Assembly: GCF_000003815.2 (NCBI RefSeq)
Contig: NC_049986.1
Span: forward strand, 18,758,946-18,822,945
DNA from: Branchiostoma floridae
Lineage: Eukaryota; Chordata; Leptocardii; Amphioxiformes; Branchiostomatidae
Direction: 5' to 3'
Length of the DNA stretch: 64,000 nt
Made by a program: the position numbers and the translations under genes. Positions within the stretch are counted from its first letter, which is position 1. Each line of letters starts with the position of its first letter. Below, piece by piece: positions 1 to 11,713 of the stretch. A model generated the notes under the pieces. That model saw nothing but the letters and a program-made list of their open reading frames with translations. It did not search any database and was not told the origin of the DNA.

Positions 1-1903
1 GCATTGCCCATGTTGGTTAGTGATTGGGCAATGTCGGGGTGTGTCGTGTTTTCACCATAAATACTTTTCATCATTTGAAGTGATCGTTCATTATAGAAAA
101 CGGCCTTTCTGAAATTACCAAGATAGTTCCAGGCGTTGCCCAAGTTGTGAAGCGAAATGGCAATGTCCGAATGAGGGGTGTGATCACCGTAGATACTCCG
201 CATCATCTGAAGTGACTGTTCGTAGTAACTAACGGCCTTTTTGTGATCACCAAGGTCACCCCAGATGCCACCCAGGTTGCCGAGGGATTCAGCGATATCA
301 GGATGTGCAGTTCTCTCACCATGTCTAGATTGATCATTCTGTAGGGCCCTTTCAGCACATGTCTTCGATTTTTCGTAATCACACAGACTTTTGTATACCT
401 CTGCTTGTAGTCCTGGTGAATTGTCATACAGACTCAACGGCTCTACTGCCGGTGGATTAGCTCCATTAAGCTGTGAAATAAACGACTTAAGTGGTCGTGC
501 TGTGTAGTAGTACCTCATGATTTGTTTTGAATTTGAAATGTAAAATACCACCTTCACGTTCTCTCTGATATCTACACCTGTCGACAAGGACGACAACGCT
601 GACATGCTTTCAAATCGCCCACGGTTGTTCATGTATGTCCGCAGCCTCAGTTCTGCTGAGATACTGACTAGCACCTTCAAGTGATGTGCATTCTCACTTT
701 TAACGACTCCATTTCTGTTCATGTTCTGAATAGTCTCCCATATTGTTGTGGGTTGGATACCACATAGAAGTGCCCAACAAGACAATGCAAGGCTGGAAAA
801 TCGATAGATTTCTTTCTTGACATTTAGCAATCTGCCATTGAGAGTTTGGATCTTAAATGTCTGTGCATTTGTCTGCTCATTCAGCATAACAAATGCTTGC
901 ACGATAGAAGTAATATGGTTTGTCTGAAGCCTCTCAGTCCATAAGATGGAATAGACATCGACCAAGTCCTGTTCTCCTGTGATCAAGCTCACATTCCCCA
1001 ATATGCTGGCAAGATGGTAGCCTTTCTTCAAATGGAGCATCAGATCATCCTTTAATATGTTAGTCATGTTGCTTGGTGTATGAATGAGTTCGCATGATTT
1101 GCCACGACCTAGGGGCGTCTTGCTTGCATGTGGCATGGCTCCATCGAACGCAAACCCTCGGGGCGTTACAGAGTCATAGAACCAGTTGCCCAGTGGGTCG
1201 TCTGTGTGGAAATTATTGAGTGACTTAATACCCATGGCAGGGATAATGGTTTCTCCCAAATTGATCACTTTGAGATGCAGATAATGGGTGAGATTGCGGA
1301 AGTATCTAACATTAGCCGTTGTTTCGTTCTCTACCAAAATGGCAAACTCTAGATCAGAGTATGGTGTTACTAACCCGGTGGCTTGTGAACCCAAGCCTAT
1401 CATGGCGTACTTGCATGGAGGTGGTCCCATTATTTCTGTACATTCATCTACAAGGCCAGCTATGTACGTTTTTCGCTGATGAACGATTCTCTCAAACAGT
1501 GTTTTAATTTCTTCTGCTCTCATTTCTTCAACCTTCCTTAGCTTTGGGTCGTCATCATCAAGACTGTAAGGATCTACCTTCTGCTCGATTCTTTTGATCT
1601 CTTCATCTACATATTCTCGATGCTCGTTCAACATTGATTTGTGTTTCTCTACGTCGTCGATGTCTGCTTTATGTTCAACGTTAACACTCAGCACGCAGTT
1701 AACAAAAGATTGGGTTATTCTCAGGATTGTTTGTTTGATGCGGCTCTTGTCTTCTTTTGAAGCTCTTACCAATGCTGCATTGCACAGTGCCGCAGCTTTG
1801 GTGAAATCATACCCGTCTTTTGACTTCATTCCTCTCTTCAGGTAGACATGTCCCAACTTGTACAGAGGCTCTGCCTCTTTTCTGTATTGACCCGTGTGGG
1901 AAT
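1..1903 (-). CDS. TPR / DUF294-type nucleotidyltransferase protein, large exon (partial)
   Basis: One open frame reads on the minus strand from 1903 to the window edge, about 634 codons with no stop. It opens with a helical TPR-like stretch ([20 protein letters not shown]), then a charged linker, then a nucleotidyltransferase core: GLGSQ followed by SDLEF, the G-S...D-x-E signature of DUF294/GlnD-type domains, near 1346-1402. The last 430 bases encode 42-residue kinesin-light-chain-type TPRs ([34 protein letters not shown]). The exon starts after a tacag acceptor, and its first bases complete a GAT codon with the exon at 2270-2376. Known: fusions of this kind form large families in invertebrate deuterostomes. 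The substrate is unknown. The C-terminus lies outside the window. Sure of the domains, not of any function. Confidence 0.85.
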
Positions 1904-2269
1904 CTGTACGAAAGAACAGTTAAAGGCTATGTTCAAATTGTAACCATTTTGGTAGATTATGTAAGTATTTGTCTCGTTTGCAAGCTCCTAACTTCACATG
2001 ACTTCTTGTCCAGTACTAGTTTGGGCACTGCCGTAGCGTAGGTAATAGATATTAATTACAATTACCAATGTATCTGCTCATGAGGTACCTATTCTGGTAG
2101 TGTTAGCAATAAACTGTGTTAAAGCATGAGATCAAAAAATTTTGATTATGCATGAATGAAATATGGAACTGTTTAGACATTATACTCTAGACAGCCTTTA
2201 AGAATCAGCTTCGAAAATTGTGCTTGTTGATGACCTCGAGATCGCAGCACTGGACATTTAAGGACTAAC

Positions 2270-2376
2270 CTTTCACATGAACGCACTTGAGCGTAGCAGC
2301 AAAGGCTTGTTCTGCGTTGTCTAGGTCTCCACTCTGCAGGGCCGAGCAGCCCTCCTGCAGGTGGTCTTGGTATGTA
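2270..2376 (-). CDS. TPR/nucleotidyltransferase gene, internal exon
   Basis: A 107-nt exon coding for a TPR-like helix pair ([20 protein letters not shown]). It lies between a tgtacag acceptor and a G|GTTAGT donor. The first base completes GG|T from the previous exon and the last G joins AT of the next, so the frame runs through on both sides. Confidence 0.8.
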
Positions 2377-2620
2377 CTGTACAGGAAAGATTGGTGATCA
2401 AATGATGGTGGAGCCTAGGGATTCTTATATTCAATACATTTTTGCTATCAAATTCGGAAGGTATACCGGTTACATTTTTTTCATGTTCGTTTTAGTACTG
2501 TAAGGGCTCCCTTGAAATCAGTGGAATAATTGAAGGTACTACGGTAAAGATTGGGTACATAAATGAATGAATTAACAAACTGTTTATAACGTACATGTAA
2601 CAGCAAGTGACGTTACCTAC

Positions 2621-2737
2621 CCGCCGTCGTCATACTTGTTACTCAATGAAGGAAGTAGCTCAACCAACCTGTCAGTGTCCTCTCGTCTTTTGTCACTGCT
2701 GTCTATGAGTGCAGAGCTGCCTGGCATTATCCACATT
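2621..2737 (-). CDS. TPR/nucleotidyltransferase gene, internal exon
   Basis: A 117-nt exon after a ttctttacag acceptor, ending at GG|GTAGGT. It codes for MWIMPGSSALIDSSDKR followed by a leucine-rich helix. The methionine near its start could serve as an alternative start, but phase also fits the exon at 2843-2928. Confidence 0.7.
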
Positions 2738-2842
2738 CTGTAAAGAATAAACACCCTGTTATCAGCATATATCTTTTACAAGTGGCATAAAGAAATTATA
2801 AGTTTCAGAAATTACTGGATGGATGTAACATTACACACGCAC

Positions 2843-2928
2843 CCCCGCGCTGCTTGACTTGAAGTAGGAGAAGATTGGAACACATCAGCTATTTTCCTGT
2901 TCTTGGGAAGTCCCATTTCTTGTCGCCT
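2843..2928 (-). CDS. TPR/nucleotidyltransferase gene, internal exon
   Basis: An 86-nt exon after an aattccag acceptor, ending at GG|GTGCGT. It codes for a polar linker (RRQEMGLPKNRKIADVFQSS). Phase agrees with the exon at 3313-3920 and with 2621-2737. The donor is weaker than the others. Confidence 0.6.
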
Positions 2929-3312
2929 CTGGAATTAGAATGTAATGCAAGCATAAATTCCTATGAATGTCTGTGTGTATGTATGTAAGTACAATTTGTG
3001 CATGTTTGAAATATTTTATCCCAGACACCACTTTAGTATATAAATATACGACACATAACTTGAATCAGACGTAACCTGGCCTACATTGCCAGCATTTGAC
3101 TTCAATACCGTATTTTCAACACATCCAAGATAGAATCCCTTTGATAAAAACAGGTCGATGAAGTGACTTAACGTTAACACCAAAAAATAATCTTTAGGCC
3201 TTTCAGTAGTCTCTTAATAAGGAAGCAATGATACCTTATACATAAAAGATATATGAAAACATAGTAAAACAAACATATAACTATTTTTTTTATTATGTAT
3301 TCTTTTCCCTAC

Positions 3313-3920
3313 CTTCACTTGTTCCTTGACATCCTCTGCGTACTTGATGCGATGTTTCAGTGTTTCTGTACCATCTGGATCTTTACAGCGGCCCAGCGCC
3401 GCTCGATACAGGCCAGCTGCTTTGTCAACTTCTGTGCCATCTTTGCCAACCCGTCCCCTTTCTAAGTACAGATCTGCAATGATCTTCATCGATTCTATTT
3501 CTAAAAGCTTATTTCTTCTCACGACTGCTGCCACAAAGCTTTTGGTATAAGCTTCAATTAGAGGCGTCACGCCATACCCTTTCAATTTCGTCTCCTCTTT
3601 CAATCTGTGAAGCTTCAAAGACACGGTCAATACAGTATTAGCTGAACTTCTAAAGTCTGCCTTCGTATGACTTTGACAGTGTACCAGCTGCAGTTTCGTA
3701 CATTTCTCTGCATATTTGATACGATGTTCGATGGCTTGCTTCTCCTCATTACTTGTGCAATATCGTGAGGCAGCTTCGTATAACGCACATGCCTTATTGA
3801 AACTTACCGTCTTATTTCTATTTGTCTTTGCCTTATGCAAATACAAATCCCCGAGACTTTTTAATGCCTCACACTCTAAAACCTCGTCTTCCTTACTTAT
3901 AGCGTGGACCAGCCGGGGAG
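3313..3920 (-). CDS. TPR/nucleotidyltransferase gene, downstream part of the interrupted first coding exon
   Basis: An open minus-strand frame from the edge of the giant element to a GAAG|GTAGGG donor. It encodes two copies of a family repeat with the pattern SLGDLYL...ALYEAA...EHRIKYAEK and IIADLYLERG...AGLYRAALGRC...KHRIKYAED. The same pattern (SIGDASL...GFYKDALGRC...VHRIGYAKK) lies at 34104-34488 on the other side of the element. In this frame the element terminus gives a stop (TAA) just upstream, so this stretch cannot be translated as an exon of its own from the element side. Confidence 0.8.
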
Positions 3921-4845
3921 GGTCTTTTTAGCGAATGCCCACAAACGCCCACTCTGGAGAAGTCCGCGCTGCACGAATCTCATTTTTTTTGCTTGGAATA
4001 TGTCCACGTTGTGCTCCCATATATTAATCCTGAGTTTCAAGTCAATCCATCCACCCAAAGTGACATAAATCAAAGTTTACGATTTTCGATGGTCTTTTTA
4101 GCGAACGCCCAACAAAATGTCTTTTTAGCGAATGCCCACTATATCCACAAAAATATCCGCCGTCGCGCAACGGCACCTAAACCTACCGCCACAAACTTGT
4201 TCAAGATGGTGTCCCATTAATGTGTACGGAGTTTCCGTGCTCTACAAGCATTTTAAGTCCCTGTTTTTGGTTAAAATGTGCGGCGCCGATACTACTATAC
4301 TTTAACTATTACAATTCAAGATGGCGGGCGCTAGTCACGTGACCTCATTGCGGGACTGTTCTATAAGTATCGCGGGAGGGACTGGTGTAGCATAGCTTAT
4401 CATACAACTATTTAGAGTGAATTCTGAACAAGTTTTTCAATTCATAGTGCTATAATCTGACTGATATTTACATTGTGGTCCTTTTTTTCTGTGTTCTTCT
4501 TCTGTTTGAGGAAATTAGTGCAAATATGGAACTTGATTTACCTCACCTCAGTGCCCAATTAATCAATAATAATTTAATGTAACAAACAAGGCTCAGACAC
4601 AAGTGTTATAAACCTGACTGGGGCCCAGTTAACCAATACTAGTAAAACATAGCTACTTATTATTAACAAAACTATTTACATTATAATAAAACTCTTCACC
4701 AAACTGCAGACTTTTCTTACATTTATTTATTACAGCAACATTGTTACAATGAGGAGTTGCTTAGATGAGTATCTGTTACAGTGTGTACAAACTTTTTTCA
4801 AATACAAACATTTATTTCATTTCACTTCCTAGATATTTTTTACAG
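3921..4845 (+). repeat. Left terminal inverted repeat
   Basis: Matches the reverse complement of 33150-34103. The outer 580 bases differ at only a few positions by eye; from about 4500 inwards the match is patchy with indels, ending near TTTCACTTCCTAGAT. The terminal motif TCTTTTTAGCGAA recurs at about 4092 and TCTTTTTAGCGAATGCCCAC at about 4120, so the tip is iterated inside the repeat, as expected for transposase binding sites. On the minus strand the inner part has AATAAATAAA near 4725, an outward-facing poly(A)-type signal. Confidence 0.85.
4318..4378 (+). promoter_or_regulatory. Promoter-like block in left inverted repeat, facing inwards
   Basis: AAGATGGCGGGC (YY1-type), then TCACGTGACC (USF/E-box palindrome), then CTATAAGTATCGCGGG occur within 60 bases. 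Motif matches are by eye; no transcript start is known. Confidence 0.4.
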
Positions 4846-6189
4846 TATTGTGTGCAGAAAAATGTGAACACATGCTATTAATAGCCTAATAAAATACTGA
4901 AATATGGCATGAGTGGGCTCCTCTTCAGTACAGAAATGAATTGTTTTATAACAAGTTATGATGTAGAAAATTTCAATTGTACAATGTATCCTTTATTAAC
5001 ATTTACAAACAAGTTGTTGTTTCTCTTCTTAATAAATTGACAACAAACTTACGTATGCCTATATATTCCTTAAATTCTTAATTGCTAGTGTGCCAATTAC
5101 TGTAATTCCTTCTTTTCTTCAATGTACTTTTATGTTCAAGGTTTTCACAGTGACATCATTATTCTTGGTGACTATATAAATTATGTATAACAAAGAATTC
5201 ATTTACCGTTAACATTTAGTTCCGAGAACACGTTGAATTTTCTCACACTGTTAAAGTTTGGTACCGAGAAGACAAAGTGAATTACAGTATCTACAATTAA
5301 GTTTTACGCTAGAGTCATTCATGCACAATGCAACTATACTGTACCACTAAGTACTATATAATGGCTAACATTACCAGACCAGGATGTTTTAACTAACTAT
5401 TTTAAGTTAACAAGTCTGTTTGTAAAAGACCGATTAACTGTCATCCAAATTTGCAATTGAAAGAATAATTACCATTACCTTTTCTTTTTCATGTTCAGAT
5501 GGATATACTATACATACACAACACACACAACAATTTATAAACTGTAACATTTTCAACTATGAAAATTCATAAATCTTATTCTTTAATTATGCAAATTCAT
5601 CACATAAAGCTGATTCTTAATATAATAGTTGCCAGTTAACATTGATAACTTTGGGAATTGTCATCCCAAACCACTGTCACCTTTATCACTACTTTTCTTG
5701 CTTCTTAACTAAAACACAGATCATTTCACATTACCCATCTCTACAAGCATAATGCCTTGAAACTTGTATGGTACATGCCAACTGTGAAAGTCCTGTCCTG
5801 GGCTTGCAGTATTAAAGAACAATACATTGAAATAGGCCTGAGGCCCATCGGTACTGTGTACATTAGGAAATGTTAGGATTGACGCTAAAAGAGCATTTTT
5901 GACATGTAATGCTATTCAGTAAGTGTGAGTTCAAATGTTTTTAAGTCATTAAACATGGACATTTGGATACAGATACATTACTTTTTCTGCACAAATATAC
6001 AGCTTTATCATTAACTTGTTTCATTAGAGTCTACTTGTATTGATACATTAAAGACTTGTCAGTAGTGTTTAACTATAAGTATAACAGATCTCTGTACAAC
6101 AAGTCATTGACCCAGAGCCTTTTCATCACCAAGACTTCCGATACTATCTTAATAATTTATCTATTTCATATACTACAGTAAGGCTAGGG
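4846..6189. other. AT-rich stretch without recognised gene
   Basis: Low-GC sequence between the left inverted repeat and the AP1G1 remnant. I see no coding exon, tandem array or clear transposon ends. Confidence 0.5.
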
Positions 6190-6292
6190 TCATTGGCACA
6201 GAGCTGCTGGAAAGTTGTTCACTTCTCCCATCGATGTCGTTGACATTGTTTCCCTTGTAGTTGTACGTCAACTTTATTCTCCTGATTGGTGC
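6190..6292 (-). pseudogene. AP1G1: AP1G1 last exon, frameshifted
   Basis: RRIKLTYNYKG matches the ear in one frame, while EVNNFPAALCQ and the stop (TGA at 6190-6192) read in another. The shift lies near 6221-6232, where one extra base explains it. The family's terminal tryptophan is replaced by cysteine. Confidence 0.8.
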
Positions 6293-7879
6293 CTAAAAAA
6301 TAAAACATTAGAAACAAGTAAGAACCACAAAGAGAAAGTGTTACTGAAATGTTGCAAGAACCGTCTTTTTTTGCCAAGGACTTGTCCATGGTCAACACAG
6401 GATTTCAGTTTCAATTTCATTGAAATGGTCTGACAAATGTCAAAGACACAAAAAGTCTAGTAGACTTCAGAATATGTTATTGTGACAGCTTTTTGATGAG
6501 CTGTTCATAATCTTTGGTGATAGTCCTGCTTTTCCATGATCCCAAGATCACTTTGAGGCCTTGTTGATAGGGAATTATACATACAATAAAACCTGACTCA
6601 CTTTCTGTGGGTTGAGGATCTTGATGACCTGTGTGACCACTCTTATGTTGGATGCGGGAACCACACTACCAGATGGTGACTGGAGCTGAAGCTGGAATGT
6701 CTATGGGAAGCAATACAGGACAAAGTTAGCATAACAATTTCCTCCCATTTTTATCCTTTTTCATATTTCTGCAGCTGAATTAACAAACTTCAGAGTTGCA
6801 GTTTGAGAGGATTTAGCTACAAGAAGTTAGACCACCTTCATTAAGTCTCCTGGAAAAAAAATTGTGTACAGCAGTATGACAAGTTGCTCAAACATATGAC
6901 TGCCTACAAAACAATCATCAAAATCGGTTTGATATGTTGCAAGATACATTAGAAACTGTTTCTGAAAAAATAACACCTTTCAGCAAAGGTAGTGTCACAT
7001 ACCTTTGGAACTGCAGCCTGGAACACAAACTCATGCATGGGTGTATCTGTGCTGTTGGTGGCCGTCAGTGTGATGATGACTACGTTATCATTGCTGTTGT
7101 CCTTCTGGAAGCTGAACTCGATCCTGGAAACACAATACACAGACTGGTCAGTATCCCATTAGCTTCTTTCCCTCAACCTGTGTAAAACTGTTTAAGATCA
7201 GATGATATCCACACTAGTTGCACACTGCAGAGCACGATGAAAAGAAGAAGACATGTAACAACATTTTAATAGATTAATTTGCAGTAGTACCAGTCCTTAT
7301 TGCTTTGAAAAAGGTGGCAGTCACCAACACGTCCACTGATGTTAATCCAATGGTTGTCAATGGAAAACTTTGTCCTTTATTCATTAGAGTATGTGAGAAA
7401 GGACAACTTTAAGCCTACTGCACACTCTGACGCCGCATCTTCAGAAAAGATGCTGGAGCCGCATATTCTACATTTTGAAGCTTTATTCGAGCCAACGTGC
7501 AAAAACGTTTCACTGTGTGGCTTCTTCAGTGCTTTGCTCTCGAATCATTCACTTCTTCATGTTATAGATGTGTCCAACAAAATGAGCAGATGAACCAATG
7601 AGAGAGTATCTGTTGTTGTAATAGTTACCTAGGTTGTTGGCAGACATTTGCATGGCTGGTTGTGGAGTGACACCATCCATCAGGGCTCCCAACATGTCCA
7701 CCTGAGGCTGGGGGGCGCTCATACCAGGCACCATGGGAGCTGGACCTGCAATGGCATAGATCGACTGCAAATTGAAGACTTGTAATGGAATTTGTTCATC
7801 CAATCACCCATATTTATACATCAATGGGCTATGTACAAAAGTGGCTATATCAGTACATGGTCTGAACAAGTTATGCCTG

Positions 7880-7995
7880 GTTGTTTGGCATCGTGTGGCA
7901 TAATGGTGAAGGTTTTTAGCCCCAAACCAAGAGGTCCTGACTTGTTCTGACATGCCTCTAGGTTGTGCCCTTTACACAAGTGGGATGACTGGGGC
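7880..7995 (+). repeat. tRNA-derived SINE-like fragment
   Basis: GGCATCGTGTGGCATAATGG resembles a pol III A box (TGGCNNAGNGG), and the same head appears on the minus strand near 47450. The B box is poor. Family assignment is tentative. Confidence 0.4.
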
Positions 7996-10134
7996 ACAGG
8001 CTTTTAGCCAGGCACCTGTCAAGGCGTCATCTGGACGCCCTTTTCTTAGAATAACAAGAAATCTGATGTGCTGGACGCCCTTACACTGGGGAGCAGATTC
8101 TCTGACGAACATGAAATTCTGATTGACCAGGGATGCTACCAGGTCATCTGTGGTGACAGTCTTCTACTGTGACCTCCGTAACAGTATTTTTACCTCGTAA
8201 GATACCTTAGAATGCACTATTTTGACTTAAAATCATCAAAAACTCTGCACCATGGAAGGTGGATGCCCCAGACCCCCCTGCAATAGTCACTTACCACGAC
8301 TCACCAATAACTTTGGACACCCTGTAATAAAATCCTAGCTAAAAGCCTGCTGGGGCAGGGCTTGGCCCTCCCCCTAAGAAGTCCAGCAATGCATTACCCT
8401 GTAGGGCAGGCAAACAGCAATCTTAGGATTTGTTGGCAAACAGCAATCGTTAGGATTTGTTGTACTGTTCAAGGAAAATGAAAGTGGTCTCGATCCAGTT
8501 TTAGCTAACTGAAGAGCTAGTCTTCCACTGGTCGTGACAGAAAAGAAAGACACTATGTACAGGTTCATTGTTCCAGGGAAGTAATCCCCTAGCTCTTTTT
8601 TTGACAAGCACAATGGACAGTAGACTGCAACCCTTTCCAGTAGTGTGCATGTCTGGTGAGTGACACAGACGGAATCAAGCTCATGTCTTCTAGTTCCAAA
8701 GGCAGTGCCGCTATCCACCGGACTACGCATGCTACATGCCGTTACAAAAGAAGTTGTTAACTCATGTCCACAAGAACAAGCCTATAAAGCTACTTCAGAC
8801 CTTTACAGGAGTATAAATCTGACTCGATTGAACATTTGATGGTTAGAATACTGACCTCTTCCTGTTTGACAGCTGCTTAGGCCTTGCAGGAGGTGAAACT
8901 GTCGTGTTCTCTCCATTTGTGTTTGCTTCTCCCTCTCCTTTACTTCCTACCTTGGCATCTAGACCAGACCTAAGGGAAGAACAGCATGCTAGAGATTAAA
9001 ACATGAACAATCAAGAGAGCCACCAGCTGCCTTGTTAGTGTACTGCACCATTTCAGACATACAATGCGAAGAGAATATACGGGTTAGCTTGAACTACAAG
9101 GTCTGTAACTGTGAGCTTGTGATGCCCAGTTTTCTATTTCTTGCTTGCCAAAAGCCTCTCAAATTCCTTTGTAACCTAGACTCTCATACTTATTCAGACT
9201 TCTGAATGTGTTTTTATCATGACACTACATTGGTTCAATCCATGATGGTTAGCTGATATACCTGACAGTGTGTAACTTACGGTATATATTGTCTGTGTAA
9301 AGCATGTGCTGAGCTTCATCACTGCAGTCAGTGTGAAGGATTTTTTGACAGCTGTCGAACCAGAACTTTTTATAATTTTCTTCAGTATGTCTAAAACCTG
9401 ACAACTTCTGTCACCTGCATAGTGAGAAATCTTGGTCACTTCTGTTGTACATGTCACCAATATTACTTTAGTGCTATACACTCACATATGCAATAACTTC
9501 CATTACTAAACGCTTGTAAGGACAGTGGCACATTTGCATGAGAAAAACAGTTTTACACAAAATTACAGTGGTAAACATTATTCCAGTGGCAACCATATTT
9601 GCTCATCCTTCCACAATTACTCCATCACTGCTAGTTAAACATTCACTACTTATACCTATAATTAAAATGCCTTCTCAAAATAACGGTTGTTCAAAGCTTC
9701 ATCCCACCATACTTTAAGATGCTGGTGGGTCTTAAAGACACATTCCTGAAGGCAGGGACTCACCTGAAGAGGCTCTTCTTCTCCACCTGACCTGACATAA
9801 GAAGATATCCATACTCCCCAACACACCAGTAGGCCACCTGGACCAGGGGTTGCTGTACAGGGAGAAACTTTAGTAACAATTGGTTTCTTGTATTCACTTA
9901 AAACTGCACTTTCAAGGTATGACCAACATTAGGCTTCTGTATACCCAAAGCTTCTGTAGAAAAAAGGTTCCATGTGTAGTGGAGAGGGAGTGTATGATTC
10001 AGGGGTAAGTATGGAGTATTTGTTAACAGATTTGCAAAACTGCAACTAGTTTTAAATTGAATAAATGTACTAACTTATATCTAACTCATATAAACTATAT
10101 CTACTGAGTATTTAATTTAGCATTCTTCACTTAC

Positions 10135-10274
10135 ATGTCGGCAGCTATGCAGATGTTGGAAGTGCAGTCTACTTTAAAGATGGGGTCCGCCTTCTCCAAG
10201 AAGAAAATAAGCTTTTCATCATCCCTCGTACATTGTTGCTGTACATCAGTGCAAAGCTCAACTCCATTGATCTT
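10135..10274 (-). pseudogene. AP1G1: AP1G1 trunk exon, frameshifted
   Basis: MELSFALMYSNNVRGMMK reads in one frame and EKADPIFKVDCTSNICIAAD in another. Losing one base near 10211-10222 (a G from AAAGAGCTT) would explain it. In the first frame a TAG follows soon after. A CAT|GTAAGT donor remains. Confidence 0.8.
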
Positions 10275-10387
10275 CTAATTATAGTGCACAATGAGAAACA
10301 ATAGATATTCAAGTAGTGGAACACACTAGAAAACACAAGTCTTGGGAGAAGAAGAGTTTACAAAGCAGGTTAGGACTTCCATGACTT

Positions 10388-10500
10388 TTGTTTCTGTGGC
10401 AAAGCGGTTAAGCAACCACCGCTGCCTGGCCAACTGTATCCAATTCCATGGATCCGAGTTCTATCCCAGTCGGCTCAACTCATACGTATTGTAAGGGTTT
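10388..10500 (+). repeat. tRNA-derived SINE-like fragment
   Basis: TGTGGCAAAGCGGTTAAGC (A-box-like) is followed about 55 bases later by CCGAGTTCTATCCC (B-box-like). It does not fold as an intact tRNA, so a SINE head is more likely than a tRNA gene. Confidence 0.45.
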
Positions 10501-11029
10501 GCATTCGTCTTTTGGCAGGAAAATACATGTAAAAGGGGGGTCCCGTGTCTAGCACGTTTAACAGCCTCATAACTCAGTTTGGGCACTTACTGGCTGCAAT
10601 AATACACCAAGGTGAATATGAAATTTTCCTGCCACTTACTTTCTAATGGAGATGTCAGACAGGAAAATGGGGCGGAAAGCCCTGTCCAATCTGAAAAGAG
10701 GGTCTACATAGGGGTTTCTGGCAATGCTTAGTTATTATTGAGCTTCACGTTATAGGTGGTGTCTGTATATCTATTCAACATTGGAAGGTTTGCAATAGCA
10801 GCTGTAACTTCACTGGATCTCTAAATGCAACCGTACAATGATATTAGGTTGTCTGACACTTAGGCCACATATACATGTACATCATGTGCACAGCTGAAAT
10901 AAACATAAGCTAAAATATACCTCTAACTTGGGAATTATTTACAGTATCGTATGAAATTAGACTAAGTAAGCAAAACGGTGTTACCAGTCTACGAACCTGT
11001 TGTGCTTAACTCATGGATCCAATTGAAAC

Positions 11030-11130
11030 CACATCGCTCACTCACTGAGGTGGAAGCTGTATGGGGGCATCATGATGGACAATGGTGTGTGTCCAGAACT
11101 TCCTCTTCATAGCTGCACTGTTATCTGAGA
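11030..11130 (-). pseudogene. Possible further AP1G1 exon remnant
   Basis: After a ttctcag-type acceptor the minus strand reads DNSAAMKRKF, recalling the NDDDSSEAMND stretch of gamma-adaptin, but similarity stops at once. Weak; it may be chance. Confidence 0.2.
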
Positions 11131-11388
11131 ATTAATTCAGATGTGTTAAGATCTCTCAATAACCAACAAAACTTTAAACATCATCAAACTCAGGAAAGAG
11201 CTTAGAAGTTGTAAATGTAACTAGACAAGTACCACACAGTGAACTAAACTCCAGAATAGTTGCCACGGACTGCATATTGCAATGGAAGGTATAAACACAC
11301 CCCTCTATAATGTAGACTTAATACTTGACTTGACTTTATTGATGATGAGAACAGTAGTGCCTACATATTATTAACTCATGCAGGGCTC

Positions 11389-11440
11389 GAAATACCTGCA
11401 CTGGTGCAAGAAACATTGAAAATTACCTGCACCTGTTCTC
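11389..11440 (+). repeat. Solitary end of a CAGGGCTCGAAAT-type MITE
   Basis: CAGGGCTCGAAATACCTGCA is the left end of the family seen complete at 46639-47021, and its inverse (TTTCGAGCCCTG) lies at 18136-18148. No partner end is close by. Confidence 0.45.
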
Positions 11441-11515
11441 ATCCATGTGAGCATGGTCCTGGATGAGCTTCATGAAAGACTCAAAATTGGCCTTGTTCTT
11501 TGTCACACCTCAGCA
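11437..11515 (-). other. Unassigned coding-like stretch
   Basis: The minus strand reads KNKANFESFMKLIQDHAHMD without a stop, with codon use like an exon. Family not recognised. It could belong to the same captured segment as the AP1G1 exons or to a transposon. Confidence 0.2.
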
Positions 11516-11713
11516 CTTACAGACCTATGGAGGATGCTGTTGCCATACCCAATTCCACCTGTGGCGAAGGAGACAAACAGTTTAATATCAATACATCAAG
11601 CAAAAAACAGACCTACGAAGCTTTTCTTCTCGCAATGTAACCAATCCCACAGTCTAAGCCTTTAATAAGATTAAAGACCCAACTCCATCGATTTTACTGG
11701 TCATACACTTATA

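Larger units (their letters stand above)
6190..10274 (-). pseudogene. AP1G1: AP-1 complex subunit gamma, decayed 3' half carried in the element
   Basis: At least eight exon-like blocks on the minus strand match gamma-adaptin in order: 10135-10274 (RSMELSFAL), 9764-9852 ([20 protein letters not shown]), 9281-9397 (VLDILKK...TLTAVMKLST), 8856-8969 and 7629-7745 (hinge; MLGALMDGVTPQPAMQM), 7003-7123 (IEFSF...FVFQAAVPK), 6602-6700 ([18 protein letters not shown]...[10 protein letters not shown]) and 6190-6292 (RRIKLTYNYKG...EVNNFP then stop). The last three make up the ear domain that recruits accessory proteins in clathrin transport at the Golgi and endosomes. Introns and splice sites remain, so this is a genomic copy, not a retrocopy. 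The N-terminal half of the adaptin trunk is absent, and two exons carry frameshifts. It cannot make normal AP-1 gamma. Confidence 0.85.

Noticed and set aside
3993-4220. 75-residue frame in the left terminal repeat, also present at 33804-34151 in the right
   Set aside because: Follows from the inverted duplication; composition is not protein-like and it overlaps the transposon tips.
10388-10500. tRNA gene
   Set aside because: A- and B-box-like motifs are present but I could not form an acceptor stem or anticodon arm; SINE-like instead.
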